Positions 1-5,407 of a stretch of 5,407 nt of DNA are shown in pieces. Each line of letters begins with the position of its first letter. Position 1 is the first letter of the stretch. Below the pieces are notes generated by a model. That model saw only the letters and a list, made by a program, of their open reading frames with translations, did not search any database and had not been told where the DNA came from. Made by a program: the position numbers and the translations under genes. Source of the stretch: Candidatus Muproteobacteria bacterium (GTDB lineage Bacteria; Pseudomonadota; Gammaproteobacteria; Acidiferrobacterales; Sulfurifustaceae); the NCBI GenBank assembly GCA_023266455.1, contig JAHFQD010000148.1, positions 1-5,407 on the forward strand, in the 5' to 3' direction.

Positions 1-42
1 ATCTCGTCAGGGAGGATGATTTGAAGGCGTAGCGGTCAATTC

Positions 43-119
43 GCGCCCGTAGCTCAGTTGGATAGAGCACCAACCTTCTAAGTTGGGGGTGGCAGGTTCG
101 ACTCCTGCCGGGCGCGCCA
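43..119 (+). tRNA. tRNA-Arg (anticodon UCU)
   Basis: A complete cloverleaf can be folded by hand. The acceptor stem GCGCCCG (43-49) pairs with CGGGCGC (109-115). The anticodon stem CCAAC/GTTGG (70-74, 82-86) closes the loop CTTCTAA, with anticodon TCT at 77-79. The T arm is GCAGG-TTCGACT-CCTGC (92-108). The discriminator is G116 and CCA is encoded at 117-119. This tRNA reads AGA (and AGG by wobble). It is the first tRNA of a four-gene cluster in the same orientation. One small oddity: the base before the mature 5' end, C42, could pair with discriminator G116 and lengthen the acceptor stem in the precursor. Its own promoter is not visible in the 42 nt available upstream, so it is probably transcribed from outside the window. 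Confidence 0.97.
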
Positions 120-159
120 ATTCATGCAAGAAACGCTATCGGCATTGCGGGTGTGTGGG

Positions 160-165
160 TATAAT
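160..165 (+). promoter_or_regulatory. Candidate stable-RNA promoter, -10 box for tRNA-His/Lys/Leu
   Basis: A perfect TATAAT sits 15 nt upstream of tRNA-His and is followed by GCGCACCCG. That GC-rich discriminator resembles those of E. coli rRNA and tRNA promoters under stringent control. Transcription would start near 172, leaving a leader of about 9 nt. No good -35 hexamer is seen at 16-18 bp spacing (137-142 reads TATCGG), and the upstream TG is one base off the extended -10 position. The -10 match and its placement make the call; the weak -35 limits confidence. Confidence 0.6.
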
Positions 166-180
166 GCGCACCCGTTTGAT

Positions 181-258
181 GGTGAGCGTAGCTCAGTTGG
201 TTAGAGTCCCGGATTGTGATTCCGGTGGTCGTGGGTTCGAGTCCCATCGCTCACCCCA
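181..258 (+). tRNA. tRNA-His (anticodon GUG), including G-1
   Basis: The acceptor stem GTGAGCG (182-188) pairs with CGCTCAC (248-254). G181 is the extra 5' guanosine (G-1) characteristic of tRNA-His and faces discriminator C255. CCA is encoded at 256-258. The anticodon stem CCGGA/TCCGG (209-213, 221-225) closes a loop with GTG at 216-218. The T arm is GTGGG-TTCGAGT-CCCAT (231-247), with one G-U pair at its base. The D stem ends in GAGT rather than GAGC, giving a G-U pair there, which is tolerated. It lies 61 nt after tRNA-Arg and 22 nt before tRNA-Lys, so a shared transcript with tRNA-Lys and tRNA-Leu is likely. Confidence 0.97.
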
Positions 259-280
259 AGTTTGATTTTCAAAGAATGTT

Positions 281-356
<76 letters not shown>

Positions 357-410
357 ACATTCTTCAAAACCGCCGCCGCGCGTTCTGCGGATCCAAACCT
401 TCTGATTTTT

Positions 411-495
<85 letters not shown>

Positions 496-523
496 ATCCT
501 TTTCCGAACAAATAGTTGCCGTC

Positions 524-556
524 TTTGACGCCTAGGGCTGGACCCTCGGCGTCAAA
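524..556 (+). other. Hairpin between tRNA-Leu and tig
   Basis: TTTGACGCC (524-532) is a perfect inverted match to GGCGTCAAA (548-556). After one mismatch (T533/C547), AGGG pairs with CCCT, leaving the loop CTGGA (538-542). This 13-bp structure is the strongest in the 141-nt gap between the tRNAs and tig. No T run follows on either strand, so it does not look like a standard intrinsic terminator. It could trim or protect the 3' end of the tRNA transcript, or act as a protein-binding site. Elsewhere in the gap only AT-rich sequence near 583-590 hints at a tig promoter, without a convincing -35. Confidence 0.55.
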
Positions 557-636
557 TCGGTATCATTCCGCCTCGAGTTTCGTTATATATCTCACGCCTT
601 TCGCATAAAGCACTCCATCTGATAGAGGTCGATTCA

Positions 637-1926
637 ATGCAGGTTTCCGTTGAAACCGTCGGGACGTTGGGCCGCAAACTTAAAGTGGCCGTCCCCGCCG
701 AAGATATTGAAAAAGAATTCAGTCAACGCCTTAAGAAGCTGTCGCAGCAGGTAAAGATGCCGGGGTTTCGTCCTGGCAAAGTGCCGCTGAAGATGGTGGA
801 GGCGCAATATGGAAACCGTTTGCTGGAAGAAATCGCCGGCGACTTGATCCAATCCAGTTTTCACGAAGCCGTCGTGCGCGAAGGGTTGCGTCCGGCCGTT
901 GGACCGCGTATCGAACGCAAACAGCCGACGCGCGGCAAAGAATTGGAATACGTCGCTGAGTTCGAAATCTATCCCGAAATTAAAAAGCTCGACATCCAAG
1001 GCACCACGATCGAACGTCCGGTGGCCGCGGTTGCCGATGAAGATATCGATCGCACGTTGGAAAGCATTCGCAAGCAACGAACGACGTGGAAGCCGGTCGA
1101 ACGCGAAGCCAAGTCGGGCGATCGTGTGAAGATTGATTTCTCCGGGCTCATGGACGGCGAGCCGTTACAAGGCGGTACCGCAAAAGATTTTTTCACGGTG
1201 ATCGGAAGCGGCACGTTGATCGAAGATTTGGAAAAAGGAATGATCGGTGTTCGTGCCGGTGAAACGCGCAATATCGTTGCCACGTTTCCCGCCGATTATC
1301 GTCATCAACCGCTCGCCGGTAAGTCAGTCGATTTCGCAGTCAACTTGCACGAAGTGGCGGAAGCGGTCTTGCCGGAAATCGATACCGAATTCGCCAAGCA
1401 GCTTGGCGTGCGCGACGGCGATGTCGCCAAACTGCGCGACGAAATTAAACAGAGTTTGGAGCGCGAAGCGACGCAGCGTTCTACCCGCGTCCTGCGCGAA
1501 CGGGCGCTGAAAGCCTTGATGGATTCGAATGATTTTGAACTGCCGAAAAGTTTGGTGGATGCCGAAGAAACTTCTCTCAAGCGTTATGGCCAGACATCCG
1601 GCGTTCGTCTCGATGAGGCCGCTCTCAAAGAGCGAGCACGTAAACGTGTGGCTGTCGGTTTAGCGTTAGCGGAAATTATTATCGCGCGCAGCATCAAAGC
1701 GGAACCGGCGCGCGTACGGGCCAAGTTGGAAGAGATGGCGATGGAATACGAATCGCCGGCGGCGTTCGTTCAGTACTATTACGAGCAACCGCAACGCATT
1801 GCGCAAATAGAATCGCTGGTGGCGGAAGAGCGTGCCGTGGAAGAATTGCTCGCGCAAGCTACAGTACAAGACAAGCCAGTTTCTTTTCAGGAATTGCTGC
1901 AACTCGATACGCAGACAGCGAATTAA
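637..1926 (+). CDS. tig: Trigger factor, ribosome-associated chaperone and prolyl isomerase
   Basis: Trigger factor binds ribosomal protein L23 at the exit tunnel, shields nascent chains and has peptidyl-prolyl isomerase activity. The protein is 429 residues, close to the 432 of E. coli, and begins MQVSVET as in E. coli. The N-terminal ribosome-binding domain covers about 1-115 and has the signature GFRPGKVP at 43-50; E. coli has K where this has P46. The FKBP-type isomerase domain spans about 161-240 (GDRVKIDFSG, FPADY). The helical C-terminal chaperone region fills the remainder and is slightly shorter than in E. coli around residue 310. The start is supported by AGAGGT at 624-629, 8 nt before the ATG after its GG. 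clpP follows after 24 nt with no terminator, so co-transcription is likely. The frame is intact. Confidence 0.98.
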   Translation: MQVSVETVGTLGRKLKVAVPAEDIEKEFSQRLKKLSQQVKMPGFRPGKVPLKMVEAQYGNRLLEEIAGDLIQSSFHEAVVREGLRPAVGPRIERKQPTRGKELEYVAEFEIYPEIKKLDIQGTTIERPVAAVADEDIDRTLESIRKQRTTWKPVEREAKSGDRVKIDFSGLMDGEPLQGGTAKDFFTVIGSGTLIEDLEKGMIGVRAGETRNIVATFPADYRHQPLAGKSVDFAVNLHEVAEAVLPEIDTEFAKQLGVRDGDVAKLRDEIKQSLEREATQRSTRVLRERALKALMDSNDFELPKSLVDAEETSLKRYGQTSGVRLDEAALKERARKRVAVGLALAEIIIARSIKAEPARVRAKLEEMAMEYESPAAFVQYYYEQPQRIAQIESLVAEERAVEELLAQATVQDKPVSFQELLQLDTQTAN

Positions 1927-1950
1927 ACTCGACGCTTTTTAGGAAACTTT

Positions 1951-2580
1951 ATGACTTCTACGCAATGGAACGAAGGCGCTTTAAATTCACAGGCTCTCGG
2001 TTTGGTGCCGATGGTGATCGAAACTACCGGTCGCGGCGAGCGCGCCTATGATATTTATTCGCGACTACTCAAGGAACGTGTGATCTTCATGGTGGGACCT
2101 GTCGAGGACCACATGGCGAATCTGATCGTGGCGCAGTTATTGTTCCTGGAATCGGAGAATCCGGATAAAGACATCCATCTATATGTAAATTCGCCCGGCG
2201 GCGCCGTAACGGCCGGTATGGCGATTTACGACACGATGCAGTTCATCAAGCCCGACGTCAGCACGGTTTGTATCGGACAAGCGGCGAGCATGGGCGCGAT
2301 CATCCTCGCGGGCGGTGCCAAGAATAAGCGTTTTGCGCTACCGCATGCCCGCATGATGGTGCATCAACCGTTGGGCGGTTTTCAGGGTCAGGCCACGGAC
2401 ATCGAAATTCATGCCAAAGAAATTTTGCGGATACGCGAGCGTTTGAACCAAGTTTTGGTCAAACACACCGGACGATCTCTGGACAAAATTCAACAAGATA
2501 CGGACCGTGACTACTTCATGGGCGGTGAGGAAGCGAAGGTGTACGGTCTTATCGACACGGTGTTGGAAAAGAGAGCCTAA
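1951..2580 (+). CDS. clpP: ATP-dependent Clp protease proteolytic subunit ClpP
   Basis: ClpP is the serine peptidase that forms a two-ring, 14-subunit chamber; ClpX or ClpA docks on it and feeds in unfolded protein. The protein has 209 residues (E. coli 207). The catalytic triad can be placed by alignment to the family: Ser113 in GQAASMG, His138 in MMVHQP and Asp187 at the end of DTDRD. The oxyanion-region motif NSPGG is at 80-84. The N-terminus before LVPMVIE is probably a short self-cleaved propeptide, as in E. coli; the exact cleavage site is uncertain here. The start has AGGAAA at 1941-1946 with good spacing. The gene is close behind tig and probably shares its transcript; I saw no separate clpP promoter in the 24-nt gap or in the last part of tig. 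Confidence 0.98.
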   Translation: MTSTQWNEGALNSQALGLVPMVIETTGRGERAYDIYSRLLKERVIFMVGPVEDHMANLIVAQLLFLESENPDKDIHLYVNSPGGAVTAGMAIYDTMQFIKPDVSTVCIGQAASMGAIILAGGAKNKRFALPHARMMVHQPLGGFQGQATDIEIHAKEILRIRERLNQVLVKHTGRSLDKIQQDTDRDYFMGGEEAKVYGLIDTVLEKRA

Positions 2581-2608
2581 CGCGCGTTCAGTCCATTGCG
2601 ACTGCGCG
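2581..2608 (+). other. Hairpin directly after the clpP stop codon
   Basis: CAGTC (2589-2593) pairs with GACTG (2600-2604) around a 6-nt loop. The outer CGCG (2581-2584) can pair with CGCG (2605-2608) across a 4-nt bulge. It begins at the first base after the clpP stop codon. No T run follows, so it is not a clear terminator; a role in mRNA 3' protection or processing between clpP and clpX is possible but unproven. Confidence 0.35.
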
Positions 2609-2612
2609 AATA

Positions 2613-2621
2613 TGCTATAAA
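2613..2621 (+). promoter_or_regulatory. Candidate extended -10 promoter for clpX
   Basis: TGC-TATAAA forms an extended -10 element (TGn plus a hexamer matching TATAAT at five of six positions) in the clpP-clpX spacer. The -35 position at 17-bp spacing (2593-2598, CCATTG) is poor, but extended -10 promoters need it less. Transcription would start near 2628 and give a leader of about 100 nt. This suggests clpX can be made independently of clpP, as is known for E. coli clpX. Confidence 0.45.
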
Positions 2622-2648
2622 AGTAGATAATAAGTAGATATTAAGTAT
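2621..2648 (+). repeat. 11-bp-period tandem repeat in the clpX leader
   Basis: AAGTAGATA occurs at 2621-2629 and again at 2632-2640, followed by a partial copy AAGTAT at 2643-2648. The period is 11 bp, about one helical turn, so the copies face the same side of the DNA. The array overlaps the end of the extended -10 candidate and the expected transcription start. It may be a slippage product or a regulator binding site; the sequence does not decide. Confidence 0.75.
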
Positions 2649-2655
2649 CGGCGGA

Positions 2656-2684
2656 CTTGCAAATAACGACGGGACGCCGCATGC
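2656..2684 (+). promoter_or_regulatory. Candidate sigma32 (heat-shock) promoter for clpX
   Basis: CTTGCAA (2656-2662) matches six of seven bases of the sigma32 -35 consensus CTTGAAA. After 14 nt, CCGCATGC (2677-2684) matches CCCCATnT at five of seven fixed positions. Start of transcription would be near 2690, about 37 nt before the clpX ATG. The match is partial and could be chance, but clpX is a known heat-shock gene in E. coli and the spacing equals that of the lon candidate. Confidence 0.4.
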
Positions 2685-2726
2685 TGGAATTGTGGATATC
2701 TGATTTACGTATTTGAGGAGTAACGA

Positions 2727-4028
2727 ATGGCGGAAAACACTCACGGCGGGCGAGGCGACGGTAAGGGCGAAAAGCTCTTGTATTGCTCCTTCTGTGGCAA
2801 GAGCCAGCACGAAGTCCGCAAGCTTATTGCTGGTCCTTCGGTGTTCGTCTGCGATGAATGTGTTGAGCTCTGCAACGACATTATTCGCGAGGAAGTTCAA
2901 GAAGAGAAAAACGCCGCGAGCGCGCGCAAGAAGTTTCCGACGCCGCGCGAGATTCTCCATATCTTGGACGAATATGTCATCGGTCAAACCGATGCCAAGA
3001 AGGTTTTGTCGGTAGCGGTGTACAACCACTACAAGCGCATCGAAAACGAAGGCAAGGTCGGCGACGTCGAGCTCTCCAAGAGCAATATTCTATTGATCGG
3101 ACCGACCGGTTCCGGAAAAACGCTGTTGGCGGAAACGCTCGCGCGGTTACTGAACGTTCCTTTCACCATCGCCGACGCCACAACGCTCACCGAAGCCGGT
3201 TATGTCGGCGAGGACGTCGAAAATATTATTCAAAAGCTTTTGCAGAAGTGCGATTACGATGTCGAGAAGGCCCAGCGCGGCATTGTTTATATCGATGAGA
3301 TCGATAAGATTTCGCGCAAGAGCGAAAACCCGTCGATCACCCGCGATGTATCGGGCGAGGGCGTGCAACAAGCGCTGTTGAAATTGATCGAAGGCACGAT
3401 AGCGTCGGTACCGCCGCAGGGCGGTCGTAAGCATCCTCAGCAAGAATTTTTACAGGTGGATACGCGCAATATCTTATTCGTTTGCGGCGGCGCGTTTTCA
3501 GGGCTAGAGAAAATTATTCAGAACCGCACCGAAAAAACCGGCATCGGCTTCCATGCTGAAATCCGCAGCAAGTCCGATACCCGTGCTGTCGGTGAAGTAT
3601 TGCGAGTTGTCGAACCGGAAGACCTTATTAAGTTCGGGCTTATCCCGGAGTTCGTGGGGCGCTTACCGGTCGTCGCGGTTCTCGATGAACTCGACGAAGT
3701 AGCATTAATGAAAATTCTGACCGAGCCCAAGAACGCTCTAGTGAAGCAGTATCAGAAACTGCTCAGGTTGGAAGGCGTTGAACTTGAAGTGCGCGACGAA
3801 GCCTTGCGCGCCGTTGCTAAGCGCGCCACGGAACGCAAAACCGGCGCTCGTGGACTGCGGTCAATCCTTGAGCGGTCGTTGCTCGAAATCATGTTCGAGT
3901 TGCCATCCGTTGAAAACGTGAAAAAAGTAGTGATCGAAGCCAACGTCATTACCGATGGCGCGAAGCCGATCCTTATCTACGCCGACGACGACGAGTCTAC
4001 GCGTAAGCGCGCTTCGTTGAATCAGTAG
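2727..4028 (+). CDS. clpX: ATP-dependent Clp protease ATP-binding subunit ClpX
   Basis: ClpX is a hexameric AAA+ unfoldase that recognises degradation tags such as ssrA and threads substrates into ClpP. The protein has 433 residues (E. coli 424). The N-terminal zinc-binding domain has Cys20, Cys23, Cys42 and Cys45. Walker A is GPTGSGKT at 125-132, pore loop GYVG at 158-161 and Walker B IVYIDEID at 186-193. RKH of the second pore loop is at 234-236, the ClpP-docking IGF at 273-275, the arginine finger R312 in EFVGRLP and sensor 2 R375 in GARGLRS. All key residues are present. The start is fixed by GAGGAG at 2715-2720 and by an in-frame TAA at 2721-2723. The gene lies 146 nt after clpP, with its own candidate promoters, and ends at an intrinsic terminator. 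Confidence 0.99.
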   Translation: MAENTHGGRGDGKGEKLLYCSFCGKSQHEVRKLIAGPSVFVCDECVELCNDIIREEVQEEKNAASARKKFPTPREILHILDEYVIGQTDAKKVLSVAVYNHYKRIENEGKVGDVELSKSNILLIGPTGSGKTLLAETLARLLNVPFTIADATTLTEAGYVGEDVENIIQKLLQKCDYDVEKAQRGIVYIDEIDKISRKSENPSITRDVSGEGVQQALLKLIEGTIASVPPQGGRKHPQQEFLQVDTRNILFVCGGAFSGLEKIIQNRTEKTGIGFHAEIRSKSDTRAVGEVLRVVEPEDLIKFGLIPEFVGRLPVVAVLDELDEVALMKILTEPKNALVKQYQKLLRLEGVELEVRDEALRAVAKRATERKTGARGLRSILERSLLEIMFELPSVENVKKVVIEANVITDGAKPILIYADDDESTRKRASLNQ

Positions 4029-4051
4029 TCGCTTCATTGTTGTAATGGAAG

Positions 4052-4073
4052 CCCCGCAGCGAGCGGGGTTTTT
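4052..4073 (+). terminator. Rho-independent terminator after clpX
   Basis: CCCCGC (4052-4057) pairs perfectly with GCGGGG (4063-4068) around the loop AGCGA. Five T follow at 4069-4073, then ATT. Adjacent A4049-A4050 could extend the stem into the T run. It lies 23 nt after the clpX stop codon. It should end the tig-clpP-clpX transcript and separate it from lon. Confidence 0.93.
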
Positions 4074-4084
4074 ATTCCCAAAAA

Positions 4085-4112
4085 TTTTCACCTCGTGCAA
4101 GTGATTTATAAA
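4085..4112 (+). promoter_or_regulatory. Candidate sigma70 promoter for lon
   Basis: TTTTCA (4085-4090, four of six matches to TTGACA) is followed after 16 bp by TATAAA (4107-4112, five of six matches to TATAAT). Short A and T runs (AAAAATTTT) overlap and precede the -35. Transcription would start near 4119, about 70 nt before the lon ATG. It lies directly after the clpX terminator, where a promoter for lon is expected. Confidence 0.5.
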
Positions 4113-4124
4113 CGCTTGTGCAAT

Positions 4125-4153
4125 GTTGAAATTCTTCGATTTTGGCCCCAGAC
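4125..4153 (+). promoter_or_regulatory. Candidate sigma32 (heat-shock) promoter for lon
   Basis: GTTGAAA (4125-4131) matches six of seven bases of the sigma32 -35 element CTTGAAA. After 14 nt, CCCCAGAC (4146-4153) carries the diagnostic CCCCA of the -10 element CCCCATnT. The E. coli lon heat-shock promoter likewise has GTTGAA and a CCCCAT-type -10. Transcription would start near 4160, leaving a leader of about 30 nt. The T-to-G change after CCCCA weakens the -10. Confidence 0.6.
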
Positions 4154-4189
4154 TGAAGTATCACGTCCAAGAAACATTGAAAGGCGCCT

Positions 4190-5407
4190 ATGACGACTAA
4201 ACCGAAATCGGAAAAGACACCGCTCCGGATTCTTCCGGGTTCAGAGACAACATTACCGATATTGCCGTTGCGTGACGTCGTCGTTTTCCCTCACATGGTT
4301 ATTCCATTGTTCGTCGGACGGCGCAAATCGATTCGTGCGCTCGAACGTGCAATGGAGGCTGGCAAACAGATTATGTTGGTAGCGCAGAAGAGCGCTTCCG
4401 ATGATGATCCGTCGGTCGAATCTATTCATGAAATTGGCACCATCGCCGGAGTATTGCAGTTGCTGAAACTGCCCGATGGCACCGTTAAGGTTCTGGTCGA
4501 AGGCGAACGTCGAGCGGCGATCCAGCGCTATGTCGAAACCGAAGATATGTTTTCGGCCGAAGTGGCGTTACTCGATTCCGAACCGATTCCTGATCGCGAA
4601 GGCGAGGCGCTCATGCGCTCCGTTCTTAATGAGTTCGATCAGTACGTCAAACTCAATATGAAAATCCCACCGGAAATCTTAACGTCGCTTTCCGGTATCG
4701 ACGATCCGGGCCGCCTTGCGGATACGGTTGCTGCGCATTTGTCGCTCAAGATCGAGGACAAGCAAGAGATTCTCGAAATCCAAGACGTGCGTGAACGGCT
4801 AGAGAAAATTCTAAGCGTTCTCGAATCCGAAATTGATCTGTTACAGGTGGAAAAGCGTATCCGCGGACGCGTCAAGCGTCAGATGGAGAAAAGCCAGCGC
4901 GAATATTATTTAAATGAGCAGATGAAGGCGATTCAGAAAGAACTCGGTCAGACCGAAGATGGTCCTAACGAGATCGAAGAGTTACAGAAAAAGATCGCCA
5001 AGGCAGGCATGCCGAAGGAAGTTCGCGCTAAAGCCGAGGCTGAGCTGAACAAACTCAAGATGATGTCACCGATGTCGGCTGAAGCCACCGTGGTGCGCAA
5101 CTACATAGATTGGTTGGTAAACGTGCCATGGCGTAAACGTACCAAGATTCGTAAAGATCTGGCCGAGGCTGAAAAGATTCTCGAGCATGATCATTACGGG
5201 TTGGAGAAAGTGAAGGAGCGCATTCTTGAGTATCTCGCGGTGCAACAACGCGTGAACAAGATTAAAGGTCCTATCTTGTGCCTCGTGGGACCGCCGGGTG
5301 TCGGTAAAACTTCGTTAGGGCAGTCGATTGCACGTGCGACGAATCGTAAATTCGTGCGTATCGCCCTCGGGGGCGTGCGCGATGAAGCGGAGATTCGCGG
5401 ACATCGA
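4190..5407 (+). CDS. lon: Lon protease (ATP-dependent, LonA type), 5' part
   Basis: Lon is a cytoplasmic hexamer with AAA+ and serine-lysine peptidase domains on one chain. It degrades misfolded proteins and short-lived regulators. The window holds 406 codons, open to the right edge; the E. coli protein has 784 residues. The N-terminal substrate-binding domain begins with [15 protein letters not shown] (22-36). Long helices follow, including a [23 protein letters not shown] segment, then [11 protein letters not shown] and the AAA+ domain with Walker A GPPGVGKT at 367-374. The last residues are EIRGHR. Walker B, sensors and the catalytic Ser-Lys pair lie beyond the window. The start is well fixed: an in-frame TGA lies at 4178-4180, no other start codon lies between, and GAAAGG (4179-4184) is the ribosome binding site. 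Residues before LPILPL are 11 longer than in E. coli, and the offset stays 11 up to Walker A, so there is no net insertion or deletion. Confidence 0.98.
   Translation, partial: MTTKPKSEKTPLRILPGSETTLPILPLRDVVVFPHMVIPLFVGRRKSIRALERAMEAGKQIMLVAQKSASDDDPSVESIHEIGTIAGVLQLLKLPDGTVKVLVEGERRAAIQRYVETEDMFSAEVALLDSEPIPDREGEALMRSVLNEFDQYVKLNMKIPPEILTSLSGIDDPGRLADTVAAHLSLKIEDKQEILEIQDVRERLEKILSVLESEIDLLQVEKRIRGRVKRQMEKSQREYYLNEQMKAIQKELGQTEDGPNEIEELQKKIAKAGMPKEVRAKAEAELNKLKMMSPMSAEATVVRNYIDWLVNVPWRKRTKIRKDLAEAEKILEHDHYGLEKVKERILEYLAVQQRVNKIKGPILCLVGPPGVGKTSLGQSIARATNRKFVRIALGGVRDEAEIRGHR

Noticed and set aside
1..42. End of an upstream gene or a promoter for tRNA-Arg
   Set aside because: No CCA-ended cloverleaf, coding frame with support or -35/-10 pair can be made out in these 42 bases.
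525..566. TTGACG (525-530) with TATCAT (561-566) as a tig promoter
   Set aside because: The spacer is 30 bp, far from 17, and the hexamer is part of the hairpin stem. A sigma32 reading of the same place also fails at the -10.
634..1077. Minus-strand open frame of 147 codons opposite tig
   Set aside because: It lies inside the well-supported tig gene and its product shows no recognisable domain. The frame follows from the codon usage of tig.
1927..1950. Terminator or promoter between tig and clpP
   Set aside because: The 24 nt contain a T run but no stem before it, and no promoter hexamers; they hold only the clpP ribosome binding site.
2596..2621. TTGCGA (2596-2601) as the -35 of the clpX TATAAA box
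   Set aside because: The spacer would be only 14 bp. The extended -10 reading explains the site better.
2577..3029. Minus-strand open frame of 150 codons opposite the clpP-clpX gap and the clpX start
   Set aside because: Most of it is antisense to the clpX zinc domain, it has no clear ribosome binding site or family match, and the gap DNA reads better as promoter and leader sequence.
3861..4100. Minus-strand open frame across the clpX end and terminator
   Set aside because: It runs through the terminator hairpin, is antisense to clpX and has no recognisable product.

Overview
This window is a conserved housekeeping region from a proteobacterium, most likely a gammaproteobacterium outside the Enterobacterales. 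The protein-coding order tig-clpP-clpX-lon, all on the plus strand, matches the E. coli order. The ClpP sequence (for example the GLVPMV N-terminus and the DTDRD motif) looks closer to what I recall of pseudomonad ClpP than of enteric ClpP. Base composition is moderate, by eye a little over half G+C. The sequence alone does not support a genus.

Layout: four plus-strand tRNA genes occupy 43-495: Arg(UCU), His(GUG), Lys(CUU) and Leu(UAG), each with an encoded CCA end. A perfect TATAAT box with a GC-rich discriminator lies just upstream of tRNA-His and may drive the last three. A 141-nt spacer (496-636) with a strong hairpin separates the tRNAs from tig (637-1926, trigger factor). Only 24 nt further on is clpP (1951-2580). 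A 146-nt spacer with several candidate control elements precedes clpX (2727-4028). clpX ends in a clear intrinsic terminator (4052-4073). lon begins at 4190 behind a leader with both sigma70-like and sigma32-like promoter matches, and it runs off the right edge after 406 codons.

How the genes work together: trigger factor meets nascent chains at the ribosome exit tunnel. ClpX unfolds tagged or specific substrates and feeds them into the ClpP peptidase barrel. Lon is an independent AAA+ protease that removes misfolded and regulatory proteins. The block is therefore a protein-quality-control locus next to translation (tRNA) genes. Promoter-like sequences suggest clpX and lon can each be transcribed separately, with heat-shock input.

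I found no mobile element, CRISPR array, phage gene, broken gene or unfamiliar protein, and nothing that amounts to a previously undescribed system. What merits a second look is in the non-coding DNA: an inverted repeat enclosing the pre-tRNA-Lys ends, an inverted repeat around the internal tRNA promoter, an 11-bp tandem repeat before clpX, and two heat-shock-like promoters with the same 14-nt spacing.
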